A DNA stretch of 64,000 bases. Source: Spiroplasma phoeniceum. Its GTDB lineage: Bacteria; Bacillota_I; Bacilli_A; Mycoplasmatales; Mycoplasmataceae. This document shows, in pieces, positions 41,327 through 52,772 of this stretch. The DNA lies in the NCBI GenBank assembly GCA_026239495.1, contig CP110830.1, forward strand, positions 620,001-684,000. The letters run 5' to 3'. Each line of letters starts with the position of its first letter. Within the stretch, counting starts at the first letter, position 1. The translations under genes and the position numbers were made by a program. A model generated the notes under the pieces. That model was not told where the DNA came from. It was given only the letters and a program-made list of their open reading frames with translations, and made no database searches.

Positions 41327-41355
41327 AAACAACCCTTTAATAAGAGTTGTTTTTT
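41327..41355. terminator. Terminator hairpin at the edge of module copy 2
   Basis: ACAACCCTT...AAGAGTTGT stem with A-run and T-run. Equivalent hairpins stand at about 2142 and 62490 at the same edge of the other copies. Confidence 0.55.
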
Positions 41356-41380
41356 CCTACTTCATCCTTTATTCTACAAA

Positions 41381-41528
41381 TTAAATAATTTAAATAATAA
41401 ATTCATTTTTTGTTGTGGCAAAATATTAAATTTTTAAATAAAAAACATAATTAATTAAAATTATATTTTTCTATTGGCGTCTTTTTACAAATATTTGCAA
41501 TTTTTTAATAGGTTACGCAAGAATTCTA
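41381..41528 (+). mobile_element. IS5 subtype-B right-end fragment
   Basis: 148 bp of right end, finishing GCAAGAATTCT. No coding part. Confidence 0.7.
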
Positions 41529-41846
41529 ATAAGTAAATTTGTAAATTTAATTAATAAAGTTAATCAAGTTCAAAATAAAGTATTAAAACCAATTAATTAT
41601 ATTACTGATAAATATAATAAAATTACAAGTAAAGTTGAAGATATTTATCAGTGATTAAATCCATTTACTTATTTAGATTTAATTAAAAAAGGTCATAAAA
41701 AAGAAATAGAACAAATATTAAGTCAATTAGAAAAAGATAATAATATTAAAAATAGAGAACAATTTAAAAATCAAAATTATCTAAATACTAATTGACAATA
41801 TTTAAATAATAGTTGACTTGATAGTGGTATTTTTAATATTAAAAAT
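41529..41846 (+). pseudogene. Phage structural protein, N-terminal piece (copy 1)
   Basis: Reads SKFVNLINKVNQVQNKILKP... up to FNIKN, where an IS5 enters. It continues at 43992 with KLTLTGNLTILIYTKTAKHP. The duplicate at 48555-49160 is uninterrupted. A beginning is missing (left IS fragment). Confidence 0.6.
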
Positions 41847-43991
41847 AGACTTCTTGCGATACCTGGTTTTATTATTAAAATATTATTATAAAATATAATT
41901 TATGAGGATATTAAATTATGAAATTTGATGAATTTAAAAATATTAATGATAAAGAATGATTAAGATTAACAGGAATAAAACAAGATATTTTTAATAAAAT
42001 GTTAGATATTTTACAAGTAGCTGAAATAGAAAAATTTAAAAAAGGTGGCAAAGCTAATAAATTATCACTAGAAAATCGATTATTGATGACTTTATCGTAT
42101 TGACGAGAATATCGAACTTATTTTCATCTTGGAAAAAATTTCGGAATTAGTGAAGCTAATTGTTATCGCAATATCAAGTGAATTGAAGATATTTTAATTA
42201 AACACCCTGATTTTCAGCAAGTTGCCTGGTAAAAAAGCACTAATAAATGATTATTTTAATGATAAAACTATTATTATTAGACTTCTTGCATAACCCATTA
42301 AAATAATTTCAAATATTTGTAAAAAGGGGTTAATATAAAATTATAATTTTAATTAATTATGTCTTTTATTTAAAAATTTAATATTTTGCCACAACGAAAA
42401 ATTATTTTATTATTCAAATTCGTTAATTTTAAATAAATCTTTTATGATAACTATAATAATTGTAAATTATAAATTGAAGCAATTAAATTAAATCTTAAAC
42501 TAAATCGTTTTCTACGATTTCTATATTTTTCTGTAATAATTTTAAATTTTTTAAGAATAGCAAAAATATTTTCAATAATAATTCTTATTTTTGAAACTAG
42601 TCTATTATGTTGTTTTTGTTCTTTATTTAAATGTTTTTTCTTAGTTTTCTTTGTGGGCATTATAACATTATTGTGAATTTTTTGTATTCCTTGATAACCA
42701 CTATCAACTATTAATTTGGTATTTTTTAAAATTGCGATTTTTGATTCTTTAAATAAAGCATAATCGTGTTTTTTACCAAGTGAAAAACTTGTTGCAATAA
42801 TTTTTTTTGGTTTCTTGTTCGATAATTACTTGTGTTTTAATAGTGTGTTTTTTCTTTTTACCAGAATAAGATTGTTTTTGTCTTTTTTTGGGCGTTGGAT
42901 TGGGGTTTCGGTAACATCAATAATAATAGTTTTATAATTAAAATAATCATTTATTAGCGCTTTTTTACCAGCAACTTGCTGAAAATCAGGGTGTTTAATT
43001 AAAATATCTTCAATTCACTTGATATTGCGATAACAATTAGCTTCACTAATTCCGAAATTTTTTCCAAGATGAAAATAAGTTCGATATTCTCGTCAATACG
43101 ATAAGGTCATCAATAATCGATTTTCTAGTGATAATTTATTAGCTTTGCCACCTTTTTTAAATTTTTCTATTTCAGCTACTTGTAAAATATCTAACATTTT
43201 ATTAAAAATATCTTGTTTTATTCCTGTTAATCTTAATCATTCTTTATCATTAATATTTTTAAATTCATCAAATTTCATAATTTAATATCCTCATAAATTA
43301 TATTTTATAATAATATTTTAATAATAAAACCAGGTATCGCAAGAAGTCTATTGATGCCACCGAAACCCCAATCCAACGCCCAAAAAAAGACAAAAACAAT
43401 CTTATTCTGGTAAAAAGAAAAAACACACTATTAAAACACAAGTAATTATCGAACAAGAAACCAAAAAAATTATTGCAACAAGTTTTTCACTTGGTAAAAA
43501 ACACGATTATGCTTTATTTAAAGAATCAAAAATCGCAATTTTAAAAAATACCAAATTAATAGTTGATAGTGGTTATCAAGGAATACAAAAAATTCACAAT
43601 AATGTTATAATGCCCACAAAGAAAACTAAGAAAAAACATTTAAATAAAGAACAAAAACAACATAATAGACTAGTTTCAAAAATGAGAATTATTATTGAAA
43701 ATATTTTTGCTATTCTTAAAAAATTTAAAATTATTACAGAAAAATATCGTAATCGAAGAAAACGATTTAGTTTAAGATTTAATTTAATTGCTTCAATTTA
43801 TAATTTGCAGTTATTATAGTTATCATAAAATATTTATTTAAAATTAACGAATTTGAATAATAAAATAATTTTTCGTTGTGGCAAAATATTAAATTTTTAA
43901 ATAAAAGACATAATTAATTAAAATTATAATTTTATATTAACCCCTTTTTACAAATGTTTGAAATTGTTTTAATGGGTTATGCAAGAAGTCT
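41847..43991 (+). mobile_element. IS5 subtype-A element, itself interrupted by another IS5
   Basis: AAT duplicates flank it (41844-41846, 43992-43994). Removing it restores the sequence of the phage-gene copy at about 48780. Its transposase has an extra C near 42225 (GTTGCCTGGT) and is split at 42278 by the nested copy; the distal part (43350-43819) includes IPTKKTKKKHLNKEQ-type sequence. Confidence 0.88.
42279..43349 (-). mobile_element. Nested IS5 subtype-A element, frameshifted
   Basis: Inserted in the outer element with ATT duplicated. Its transposase (42451-43278) has eight T in the run near 42801 where intact copies have seven, so the second frame is broken. Confidence 0.88.
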
Positions 43992-44291
43992 AATAAATTA
44001 ACTTTAACAGGTAATTTAACTATTTTAATATATACAAAAACAGCAAAACATCCGAAATTTTATGGACCTTATGTTTATCCTAGTTTTCCAGTTGGAATAT
44101 GAAAATTATTAAGTAATGCTGTATATAATGCAGGGACTTTATTTTGACGTTATTGATTAAGAAAATGATTGCCTAGTCATTTAAGAAATTATATTAAAAA
44201 ACAATTACCGCAAGCATTAAAAGAAAAATACACCAAAGAAACTAATAAATTAACATTACCAACTATTCAAAAATTAAATCAAATTAAAAAG
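43992..44291 (+). pseudogene. Phage structural protein, C-terminal piece (copy 1)
   Basis: KLTLTGNLTILIYTKTAKHPKFYGPYVYPSFPVGIWKLL..., Trp/Tyr-rich, then YWLRKWLPSHLRNYIKKQ. The frame continues through a palindrome into an IS3 transposase (44328 on), so the natural end was replaced by, or lies within, the hairpin region. Exact function unknown; the neighbours suggest a tailed-phage virion or scaffold part. Confidence 0.5.
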
Positions 44292-44327
44292 TTTATTAAT
44301 AGGCATCGTACACGATGCCTATTAATA
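44292..44327. repeat. Perfect 17-bp palindrome at a phage gene/IS3 junction
   Basis: TTATTAATAGGCATCGT, AC, then the exact reverse complement. The duplicate at 48447-48482 reads TTATTAATAGGTATCGT with the matching change on the other arm. Confidence 0.75.
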
Positions 44328-44907
44328 AAAAAGGACAAAAATAAAAATATAATTAAATATCCTGATTTAGGAAATCATAAATTTAATAAAATTAAAGAAA
44401 AATTTAAAGTTTTATTTACTGATGTAACTTATTTAATTTGAAATGGTAAAAAACATTATCAATCAACAATAATTGATGGATATACTAAATAAATTTTTGA
44501 TGTGCAGTGATCAAAATATAATGATAACAAAATTGTTATGAACAATTTAGATGCTGCAATTAATAAAATTAAAAAAACAAAAAAAAGATCTGAGTAACAT
44601 AATAATTCATTCAGATCATGGATTTCAATACACATCAAAAATATATAATAATAAATGTATATCTAATGAAATTAGAATTTATATGGGTAAAAATTATTAT
44701 TATGCTGATAATATTGTTATTGAAAGTTTTCATTCTTTATTAAAAAAAGCAACAATGCATAACAATATTTATTTATCTAATGATGAATATATTAATGATG
44801 TTAAAAAATGAAATAAATGATATTCAAGTCGGAAAGAAAAAGATATAATAAATAAAAGTTTAGCAAAGTTCTTTTTTAATTTTACTTACTAAACTGGGTG
44901 CAGTATA
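44328..44907 (+). mobile_element. IS3-family (type 2) orfB remnant
   Basis: Integrase core: VLFTDVTYLIWNGKKHY, IIHSDHGFQYTSK, DNIVIESFHSLLKK. An in-frame TAA follows IDGYTK and a frameshift lies in the AAAAACAAAAAAAAG run near 44580. The right end is AACTGGGTGCAGTATA. Part of the same end appears at 60171-60210. Confidence 0.7.
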
Positions 44908-44920
44908 ACTTTTGCTCTTT

Positions 44921-45469
44921 TTATCTTTCGTTTTCAATTTCTTGGCTTTGTTCTTGCTGTGTTGCAATATGTTCTTTATAAATTTTTATCTTTTGTTCTT
45001 TATTTAATTTTTCTAATCTTGCTGGTTTAGGTGCTGCATTTGGGATGTGTTTTATTCCCCCTGTATAAAAGATTGAATTACCTGTTTGTAATATGTTTTC
45101 ATTTTTGTAATCAGTTTCAGACGAAGGGCTACCAACTTCTAGTCCTGGATTTACTTTTAATTCAAAAGTATTTAGTTTACTTTTTAAATTACTTAAAGTT
45201 TTCTGTGCGACATCAATAATTTCTGTTCCATTTACAATATTTTATTTATCTTTATCATTGTAAAAATATTGTAAAAATACCCCATTAAATACCTCATTAT
45301 AAAAATTTTTAATGTCTGATAGTTCTTCTAAGTTTATTATTTCTTTTAAATTATTATCATTTGAGATAACTTCTTGGTATATTTTATATTTTTCATTTAA
45401 TTCTGCTTTAAAATCTACATATTCATTAGCAATAACTTTTAAATTATTAATAAATTAGATTATTTTCAT
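44921..45469 (-). pseudogene. Unknown phage-type protein with two TAA
   Basis: 183 codons with TAA at codon 5 and after DKDK (near 45242). Charged, helical (DFKAELNEKYKIYQEVIS...), Pro-poor, with C-terminal KIYKEHIATQQEQSQEIE. It could be a scaffold or tail protein; not recognised. Confidence 0.45.
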
Positions 45470-45516
45470 TGCAATTTTCTTTCAATATTGTTTTTAATTA
45501 TTATTTCATAAATAAT

Positions 45517-46586
45517 AGACTTCTTGCGATACATGGTTTTATTATTAAAATATTATTATAAAATATAATTTATGAGGATATTAAATTATGAAATTTGATG
45601 AATTTAAAAATATTAATGATAAAGAATGATTAAGATTAACAGGAATAAAACAAGATATTTTTAATAAAATGTTAGATATTTTACAAGCAGCTGAAATAGA
45701 AAAATTTAAAAAAGGTGGCAAAGCTAATAAATTATCACTAGAAAATCGATTATTGATGACTTTATCGTATTGACGAGAATATCGAACTTATTTTCATCTT
45801 GGAAAAAATTTCGGAATTAGTGAAGCTAATTGTTATCGCAATATCAAGTGAATTGAAGATATTTTAATTAAACACCCTGATTTTCAGCAAGTTGCTGGTA
45901 AAAAAGCACTAATAAATGATTATTTTAATGATAAAACTATTATTATTGATGCCACCGAAACCCCAATCCAACGCCCAAAAAAAGACAAAAACAATCTTAT
46001 TCTGGTAAAAAGAAAAAACACACCATTAAAACACAAGTAATTATCGAACAAGAAACCAAAAAAATTATTGCAACAAGTTTTTCGCTTGGTAAAAAACACG
46101 ATTATGCTTTATTTAAAGAATCAAAAATCGCAATTTTAAAAAATACCAAATTAATAGTTGATAGTGGTTATCAAGGAATACAAAAAATTCACAATAATGT
46201 TATAATGCCCACAAAGAAAACTAAGAAAAAACATTTAAATAAAGAACAAAAACAACATAATAGACTAGTTTCAAAAATAAGAATTATTATTGAAAATATT
46301 TTTGCTATTCTTAAAAAATTTAAAATTATTACAGAAAAATATAGAAATCGTAGAAAACGATTTAGTTTAAGATTTAATTTAATTGCTTCAATTTATAATT
46401 TACAATTATTATAGTTATCATAAAAGATTTATTTAAAATTAACGAATTTGAATAATAAAATAATTTTTCGTTGTGGCAAAATATTAAATTTTTAAATAAA
46501 AGACATAATTAATTAAAATTATAATTTTATATTAACCCCTTTTTACAAATATTTGAAATTATTTTAATGGGTTATGCAAGAAGTCT
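45517..46586 (+). mobile_element. IS5-family element, subtype A, apparently intact
   Basis: 1070 bp, AAT on both sides (45514-45516, 46587-46589). Left repeat has GATACATGG instead of GATACCTGG. Confidence 0.9.
45588..46414 (+). CDS. IS5-family transposase (frameshift product)
   Basis: Both frames open, 827 nt, seven-A slippery run near 45976. QVAEIEK is QAAEIEK here. DATETP, VDSGYQ and IENIFA are all present; one of the four best candidates for an active transposase in this window. Confidence 0.87.
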
Positions 46587-46679
46587 AATAATTAAAGTAA
46601 TTTATTTTAAAATTAGTTTTAAAATAATATATTTATTAATTTTATCATAATTTATTAGTACAAACATTAATAAGCAAAT

Positions 46680-46706
46680 AAAAAATCAACATTTGTTGAG
46701 TTTTTG
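46680..46706 (-). terminator. Terminator of the azoreductase gene
   Basis: On the minus strand, CTCAACAAATGTTGATTTTTT: a TCAAC/GTTGA stem and T-run about 15 nt after the stop. Confidence 0.6.
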
Positions 46707-46719
46707 TTATTTTTGTTAA

Positions 46720-47322
46720 TTAAAATGTTTTAACAACTTTTTGAATTTCTTCATCATATTGGTCAATTAACTCATCTGGACTTATGGCATTGGTTGGGGC
46801 AACTTTCGTTCCTGCAACAAGAATTGGTTTATTAACAGTAGAACCAACAAATTCTCATATTCCTTTTAAATATTCGGCGTGATTTCCCCATGGATATCAA
46901 CCAAAAGGAGCCCCTTGGGTTGTTAAAATTTGTACTTTTAAATGTGGCAATAACCCGATTGCATAACCCTTTTTTGCATATTTATATGAAAATGTTTTAT
47001 CTGCAACTAACACATGATCTAAGTAATTTTTAATTAAGCCAGAAACATTAAAGTTGTTCATTGGACATACAATAATAACTTTTTGCACTTCTTTTAATTG
47101 ATTAATATAAACATCAGTATCCTCTGCATTAAAATAAGTGCCAAAATTATCGCGCGTAAGTGTTTTAAGGGCCATTGGTGTTTCGTTTAAATCTAAATGA
47201 ATAATTTCATCGTTTACATTTGCTGCTTGATAATATTTAAGAAAACGAGCTGCTAAAGCTTTTGAATATGATTTTTCATTAGGGCTAACCGTTCCATAAA
47301 TTACTAATACTTTATTTGCCAT
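46720..47322 (-). CDS. azoR: FMN-dependent NADH-azoreductase / flavodoxin-like quinone reductase
   Basis: 200 residues. N-terminal KVLVIYGTVSPNEKSYSKAL is the FMN phosphate-binding strand-loop of the flavodoxin fold; VIIVCPMNNFNVSGLIKNYLDHVL and TQGAPFGWYPWGNHAEYLKG are typical of AzoR (flavin and quinone site). It uses NADH to reduce quinones or azo compounds in the cytosol, possibly for thiol/redox stress. GGAAGGATAATC precedes the ATG. Single-gene unit with its own terminator. Confidence 0.85.
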
Positions 47323-47510
47323 GATTATCCTTCCTTTCTAGTTTTATTTTATCATGTTTTATTCTATAAACTAATTAATAATATTGCTAGGAACTGTTGA
47401 AAATGATAATTTTTGATAATTTAAAAAATTTAACAAAATTTTTAAAATAGCAAATTATTTTTAGCATTTTAATAATATAATAATGTTATGAAAAAAAAGA
47501 AAAAAATATT

Positions 47511-47794
47511 ATGTATGATCAAAAAAGCAATATTATTTTTAAAATAACAAATATCGCTCCGTTCGGTGCTTTTTGTGATTTAAAAGATGCAGCTTGTTTA
47601 ATTGATATTAGTGAATTTTCTGATTTCTTTGTTCGAGATATTTGAGAATTTGTTATTGTTGATGACAATGTTGAAGTAGAAGTTCTTGATTTTGACCCCG
47701 TTAAAAAACATGTCAAATTAAGTTACAAAATTGCCGTCCATAATTATTGAAAAAGGACAATAATCTAACGGAAGAAACACTGCCGAATTTATAA
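47511..47794 (+). pseudogene. S1-domain RNA-binding protein, frameshifted near the end
   Basis: The S1 fold is clear: IIFKITNIAPFGAFCDL, LIDISEFSDFFVRDI, VEVEVLDFDPVKKHVKLSYK. The frame ends at 47766-47768 after HNYWKRTII; one added A would instead give HNYWKKDNNLTEETLPNL, ending at 47792-47794, a more natural tail. Small S1 proteins bind the ribosome or mRNA. It may still work because the S1 domain is complete. Promoter region 47400-47500 is A+T rich, TAATATAATAATG. Confidence 0.6.
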
Positions 47795-47876
47795 TCATTA
47801 CCTAATAAGCATAATTTATTATCAAAATAAATAAAATAATAAAAAGTATAAAAAAGCTAAAAAGTATCTTTAGGCT

Positions 47877-48446
47877 TCCCCCTAGTTTAGTAATTATTAA
47901 TAAAAAAGAGTTATAAACTTTTATTTATTATATTTTTTTCTTTAAGACTTGAATATCATTTATTTAATTTTTTAACATCATTAATATATTCATCATGAGA
48001 TAAATAAATATTGTTATGAATTGTTGCTTTTTTTAATAAAGAATTAAAACTTTCAATAACAATATTATCAGCACAATGATAATTTTTACCCATAGAAATT
48101 CTAATTTCATTAGATATACATTTATTATTATATATTTTTGATGTGTATTGAAATACATGATCTGAATGAATTATTATATTACTGAGATCTTTTTTTTGTT
48201 TGTTTAGTTTTATTAATTGCATTATCTAAATTGTTCATAATAATTTTGTTATCATTATTTTTTGATCACTGCACATCAAAAATTTATTTAGTATATCCAT
48301 CAATTATTGTTGATTGATAATTTTTTTTGCCATTTCAAATTAAATAAGTTACATCAGTAAATAAAACTTTAATTTTTCTTTAATTTTATTAAATTTATGA
48401 TTTCCTAAATCAGGATATTTAATTATATTTTTATTTTTGTCATTTT
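47877..48446 (-). mobile_element. IS3-family (type 2) orfB remnant, second copy
   Basis: Mirror of 44328-44907: VLFTDVTYL, IIHSDHVFQYTSK, DNIVIESFNSLLKK, with frameshifts. The end reads CCTAGTTTAGTAATTATTAA, a degraded form of the CCCAGTTTAGTAAG end. Confidence 0.65.
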
Positions 48447-48482
48447 TTATTAATAGGTATCGTACACGATACCTATTAATAA
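48447..48482. repeat. Perfect 17-bp palindrome, second copy
   Basis: TTATTAATAGGTATCGT, AC, reverse complement. One C/T and one G/A change against 44292-44327 preserve pairing. Confidence 0.75.
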
Positions 48483-48554
48483 ACTTTTTAACTTGATTTA
48501 ATTTTTGAATAGTTGGTAATGTTAATTTAGTAGTTTCTTTGGGGTATTTTTCTT

Positions 48555-49160
48555 TTAATGCTTGCGGTAATTTTTTTTAATATAATTTCTTAAATGACTA
48601 GGCAATCATTTTCTTAATCAATAACGTCAAAATAAAGTCCCTGCATTATATACAGCATTACTTAATAATTTTCAAATTTCAACTGGAACACTAGGATAAA
48701 AATATGGACCATAAAATTTCGGATGTTTTGCTGTTTTTGTATATATTAAAATAGTTAAATTACCTGTTAAAGTTAATTTATTTTTAATATTAAACATACC
48801 ACTATCAATCCAACCATTATTTAAAGGTTGTAAATTAGTATTTAGATAATTTTGATTTTTAAATTGTTCTCTATTTTTAATATTATTATCTTTTTCTAAT
48901 TGAATTAATATTTGTTGTATTTCTTTTTTATGACCTTTTTTAATTAAATCTAAATAAGCAAATGGATTTAATCACTGATAAATATCTTCAACTTTACTTG
49001 TAATTTTATTATATTTATCAGTAATATAATTAATTGGTTTTAATATTTTATTTTGAACTTGATTAACTTTATTAATTAAATTTACAAATTTACTTATTAA
49101 AGGTTTATTTTCTAAATTAGATACTAATAAAGTTAAAACTCGTAAAATTAGTAAATTCAT
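48555..49160 (-). pseudogene. Phage structural protein (copy 2), frameshifted before its end
   Basis: 201 residues: hydrophobic start MNLLILRVLTLLVSNLENK, coiled-coil-like middle (LINKVNQVQNKILKP, QQILIQLEKDNNIKN), Trp/Tyr-rich KFYGPYFYPSVPVEIWKLL. An A-run indel turns KKQLPQALKEKY of copy 1 into KKNYRKH and a stop. It follows the capsid-like gene by 6 nt, so both belonged to one phage operon. Confidence 0.6.
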
Positions 49161-49166
49161 TGTTTA

Positions 49167-50431
49167 TTAATAATTTTTAATTACTACATCAATTAGGTTT
49201 GTTTGACCAGTAGCGTTATTTTTACCTTGAATTTGAACTTCAACAGTTTTATCATTTGTAATATTAATTGGTCAATCTTCACCTTTACTTTCAATAAAGT
49301 AATCAAAATCACCTTCAGTTAAAGAATTATTTACGGCTTTTACTGCTTTTAAAACAACATCTTTAAATTGTGTTTTTAACTGTGCGGCTGTTGCTTTTGT
49401 TGGGTCTGTGACGTGAATATTTGGTTTATCTAGTTTATTAATTTTACTAATATCTATTTTACTTGGTGTTGGTGCAGTGATTACATAATCAACTGGCACT
49501 CTAAATGTTTTATTTAGATTACTTTTAGCAGTATTAATTTCATCTTGTGTTGGTTCTTTTTCTAAAATAATTTTACATTTTTTAGTATATAAAATAGTTG
49601 GTGTTGCATACTGTACTTTACTAATTCATTTGGGGTTAGCAGTATCATTATCTAAAACTTTTTGAATAGTACCCCATATTAATTGGATATGCTCATACTT
49701 GTTTATTAATGATTAAACCATTTACATTAGTAAAATTATAACCTTTATCACGGTTAACTTCTCCCTTTGTATATGTTTTTTCTAAATGGAAGCTTTTTGA
49801 TACTGGAACACCCATTGCTATATTTTCATATAATTCACCATTAACCATCGATTTTAATTGTGCTTGTGAACCAATTACTTTTAAATAAGCAGGTGTTAAT
49901 CCTAAATATGATATTCGACCTAAAACCATAAACACTTTATCGGTTGGTAAACCAAAATATAAATTACTAATTTGATTTGTTAATTCAATCAAAGTTTAAT
50001 TTAATTTAAAGAATGCTCTATTTGCATCATAAGCATTATCTGCTGTATAACTACTATATGGAATTACTTCATATTGACCATCTGCTAAACAATAATCATA
50101 AATAGCCTGAATTAATTCACATCCTAAATTAACAAATTTATTTTGCACAACACTATAAATAGCATCAGCAATAACGCCATTTTTAATATTTTTGTTATAT
50201 TAATGATAAATCAAAATCCTCATTCATTAATTTTAAATTAAATTTTTTATAAATAGGAACTGGAATTATTGTTAATCCCATTGTTTTAGTTGTTCAACCA
50301 TTTGGCAATGAATAATCATCTTGTCATACTACACGATGAGTTAAATTATATAGTGCTTGACCAGCATTATGTAATCAAGCAACTTGTTCTGCGGTTGCAG
50401 TAGCATACTGCATAATACTTTCATATTCATT
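49167..50431 (-). pseudogene. Capsid-like phage protein, several lesions
   Basis: About 415 codons readable through two frameshifts (near 50195 and 49680) and a TAA near 49997: AEQVAWLHNAGQALYNLTHR, VNLGCELIQAIYDYCLADG, YTADNAYDANRAFFKLN, QTLIELTNQISNLYFG and a C-terminal Ig-like ITAPTPSKIDISKIN. The N-terminus is cut by IS5 at 50432. Length, alternating helices and order suggest a major capsid or similar virion protein; not certain. Confidence 0.5.
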
Positions 50432-51487
50432 AGACTTCTTGCATAACCTAATCTAATTATTTTAAAATTCCTATAAAATATTTTTAAATTAAAATAGAAA
50501 TTATAGGAGATTAAAATTATGAAATTTGATAAATTTAATTTTATTAATGATAAAGAATTGTTGCGATTAACCGGAGCAAAAAAAAGCTACTTTTAATAAA
50601 ATGTTAAATATTTTACAAGTAGCTGAAATAGAAAAATTTAAAAAGGTGGCAAAACCAATAAATTATCACTAGAAAATCGATTATTGATGACTTTATCGTA
50701 TTGACGAGAATATCGAACTTATTTTCATCTTGCTAAAAGTTTTGATATTAGTGAATCTAGTTGTTATCGCAATATCAAGTGAATTGAAGATATTTTAATT
50801 AAACACCCTGATTTTCAGCAAGTTGCTGGTAAAAAAGCACTAATAAATGATTATTTTAATAATAAAACTATTATTATTGATGTTACCGAAACCCCAATCC
50901 AACGCCCAAAAAAAGACAAAAACAATCTTATTCTGGTAAAAATAAAAAACACACTATTAAAACACAAGTAATTATCGAACAAGAAACCAAAAAAAATATT
51001 GCAACAAGTTTTTCACTTGGTAAAAAACACGATTATGCTTTATTTAAAGAATCAAAAATCGCAATTTTAAAAAATACCAAATTAATAGTTGATAGTGGTT
51101 GTCAAGTAATTCAAAAAATTCACAATAATGTTCTAATACCTACAAAAAAAACAAAGAAAAACCCTTTAAATAAAGTACAAAAACAACGCAATAGAATAGT
51201 TTCAAAAATGAGAATTATTATTGAAAATATTTTTGCTATTCTTAAAAAATTTAAAATTATTACAGAAAAATATTGTAATCGAAGAAAACGATTTAGTTTA
51301 AGATTTAATTTAATTGCTTCAATTTATAATTTGCAGTTAGCATAGAAGATTTATTTAAAATTAAAGAATTTAAATAATAAATTCATTTTTTGTTGTGGCA
51401 AAATATTAAATTTTTAAATAAAAAACATAATTAATTAAAATTATATTTTTCTATTAGTGTCTTTTTACAAATATTTGCAATTTTTTA
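50432..51487 (+). mobile_element. IS5-family element, subtype B, right end cut, inactive
   Basis: Starts after ATT. The transposase has eight A in the GGAGC(A)nGCT run (7 needed for frame), one A less in AAATTTAAAAAGG near 50640, and further changes (SGCQVIQ for SGYQGIQ). The right repeat is missing after AATTTTTTA. Confidence 0.82.
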
Positions 51488-51662
51488 TTTGTTCCAATTT
51501 TATAATTAATTCTTTTCCTTCTTTAATTTTATTATTAAATTTTGAAATTGAATCAAAAACATCATTAAAACATTTTTCTTGGTCTTCTAAAATATCTCAT
51601 ACACCCAATATATAATCATTTTGTTTTTTTAAGTCAATAAGTTTAATTAAAAAAACTACCAT
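51488..51662 (-). pseudogene. Fragment of an unknown phage-type ORF
   Basis: MVVFLIKLIDLKKQNDYIL...SISKFNNKIKEGKELIIKLE, open to the IS edge. Helical and charged; ends lost. Nothing else seen to 51693. Confidence 0.35.
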
Positions 51663-51693
51663 ACTCTTGAAATTTTTTAATCTCAAAATTATT

Positions 51694-52769
51694 AGACTTC
51701 TTGCATAACCCAATCTAATTATTTTAAAATTCCTATAAAATATTTTTAAATTAAAATAGAAATTATAGGAGATTAAAATTATAAAATTTGATAAATTTAA
51801 TTTTATTAATGATAAATAATTATTGCGATTAACCGGAGCAAAAAAGCTACTTTTAATAAAATGTTAAATATTTTACAAGTAGCTGAAATAGAAAAATTTA
51901 AAAAAGGTGGCAAAACTAATAAATTATCACTAGAAAATCGGATACTGATGACTTTATCGTATTGACGAGAATATCGGACTTATTTTCATCTTGCTAAAAG
52001 TTTTGATATTAGTGAATCTAGTTGTTATCGCAATATCAAGTAAGTTGAAGATATTTTAATTAAACACTCTGATTTTAAACAACTCACTGGTAAAAAATAA
52101 CTAATAAATGATTATTTTAATGATAAAACTATTATTATTGATGTTACCGAAACCCCAATCCAACGCCCAAAAAAAAGACAAAAACAATCTTATTCTGGTA
52201 AAAAGAAAAAACACACCATTAAAACACAAGTAATTATCGAACAAGAAACCAAAAAAATTATTGCAACAAGTTTTTCGCTTGGAAAAAAACATGATTATGC
52301 TTTATTTAAAGAATCAAAAATCTCAATTTTAAAAAATACCAAATTAATAGTTGATAGTGGTTATCAAGGAATTCAAAAAATTCACAATAATGTTCTAATA
52401 CCTACAAAAAAACAAAGAAAAAACATTTAAATAAAGTAAAAAAAACAACGTAATAGAATAGTTTCAAAAATGAGAATTATTATTGAAAATATTTTTGCTA
52501 TTCTTAAAAAATTTAAAATTATTACAGAAAAATATCGTAATCGAAGAAAACGATTTAGTTTAATATTTAATTTAATTGCTTCAATTTATAATTTGCAGCC
52601 AGCATAGAAGATTTATTTAAAATTAAAGAATTTAAATAATAAATTCATTTTTTGTTGTGGCAAAATATTAATTTTTTAAATAAAAAACATAATTAATTAA
52701 AATTATATTTTTCTATTGGTGTCTTTTTAAAAATATTTGCAATTTTTTAATAGGTTACGCAAGGAGTCT
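51694..52769 (+). mobile_element. IS5-family element, subtype B, full length but dead
   Basis: ATT on both sides. Start codon ATA, TAA for Glu at 51817, six A in the GGAGC(A)n run, TAA near 52097, and other lesions. It has eight A at the frameshift heptamer (52169-52176), which would fuse both frames without slipping. Confidence 0.87.
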
Positions 52770-52772
52770 ATT

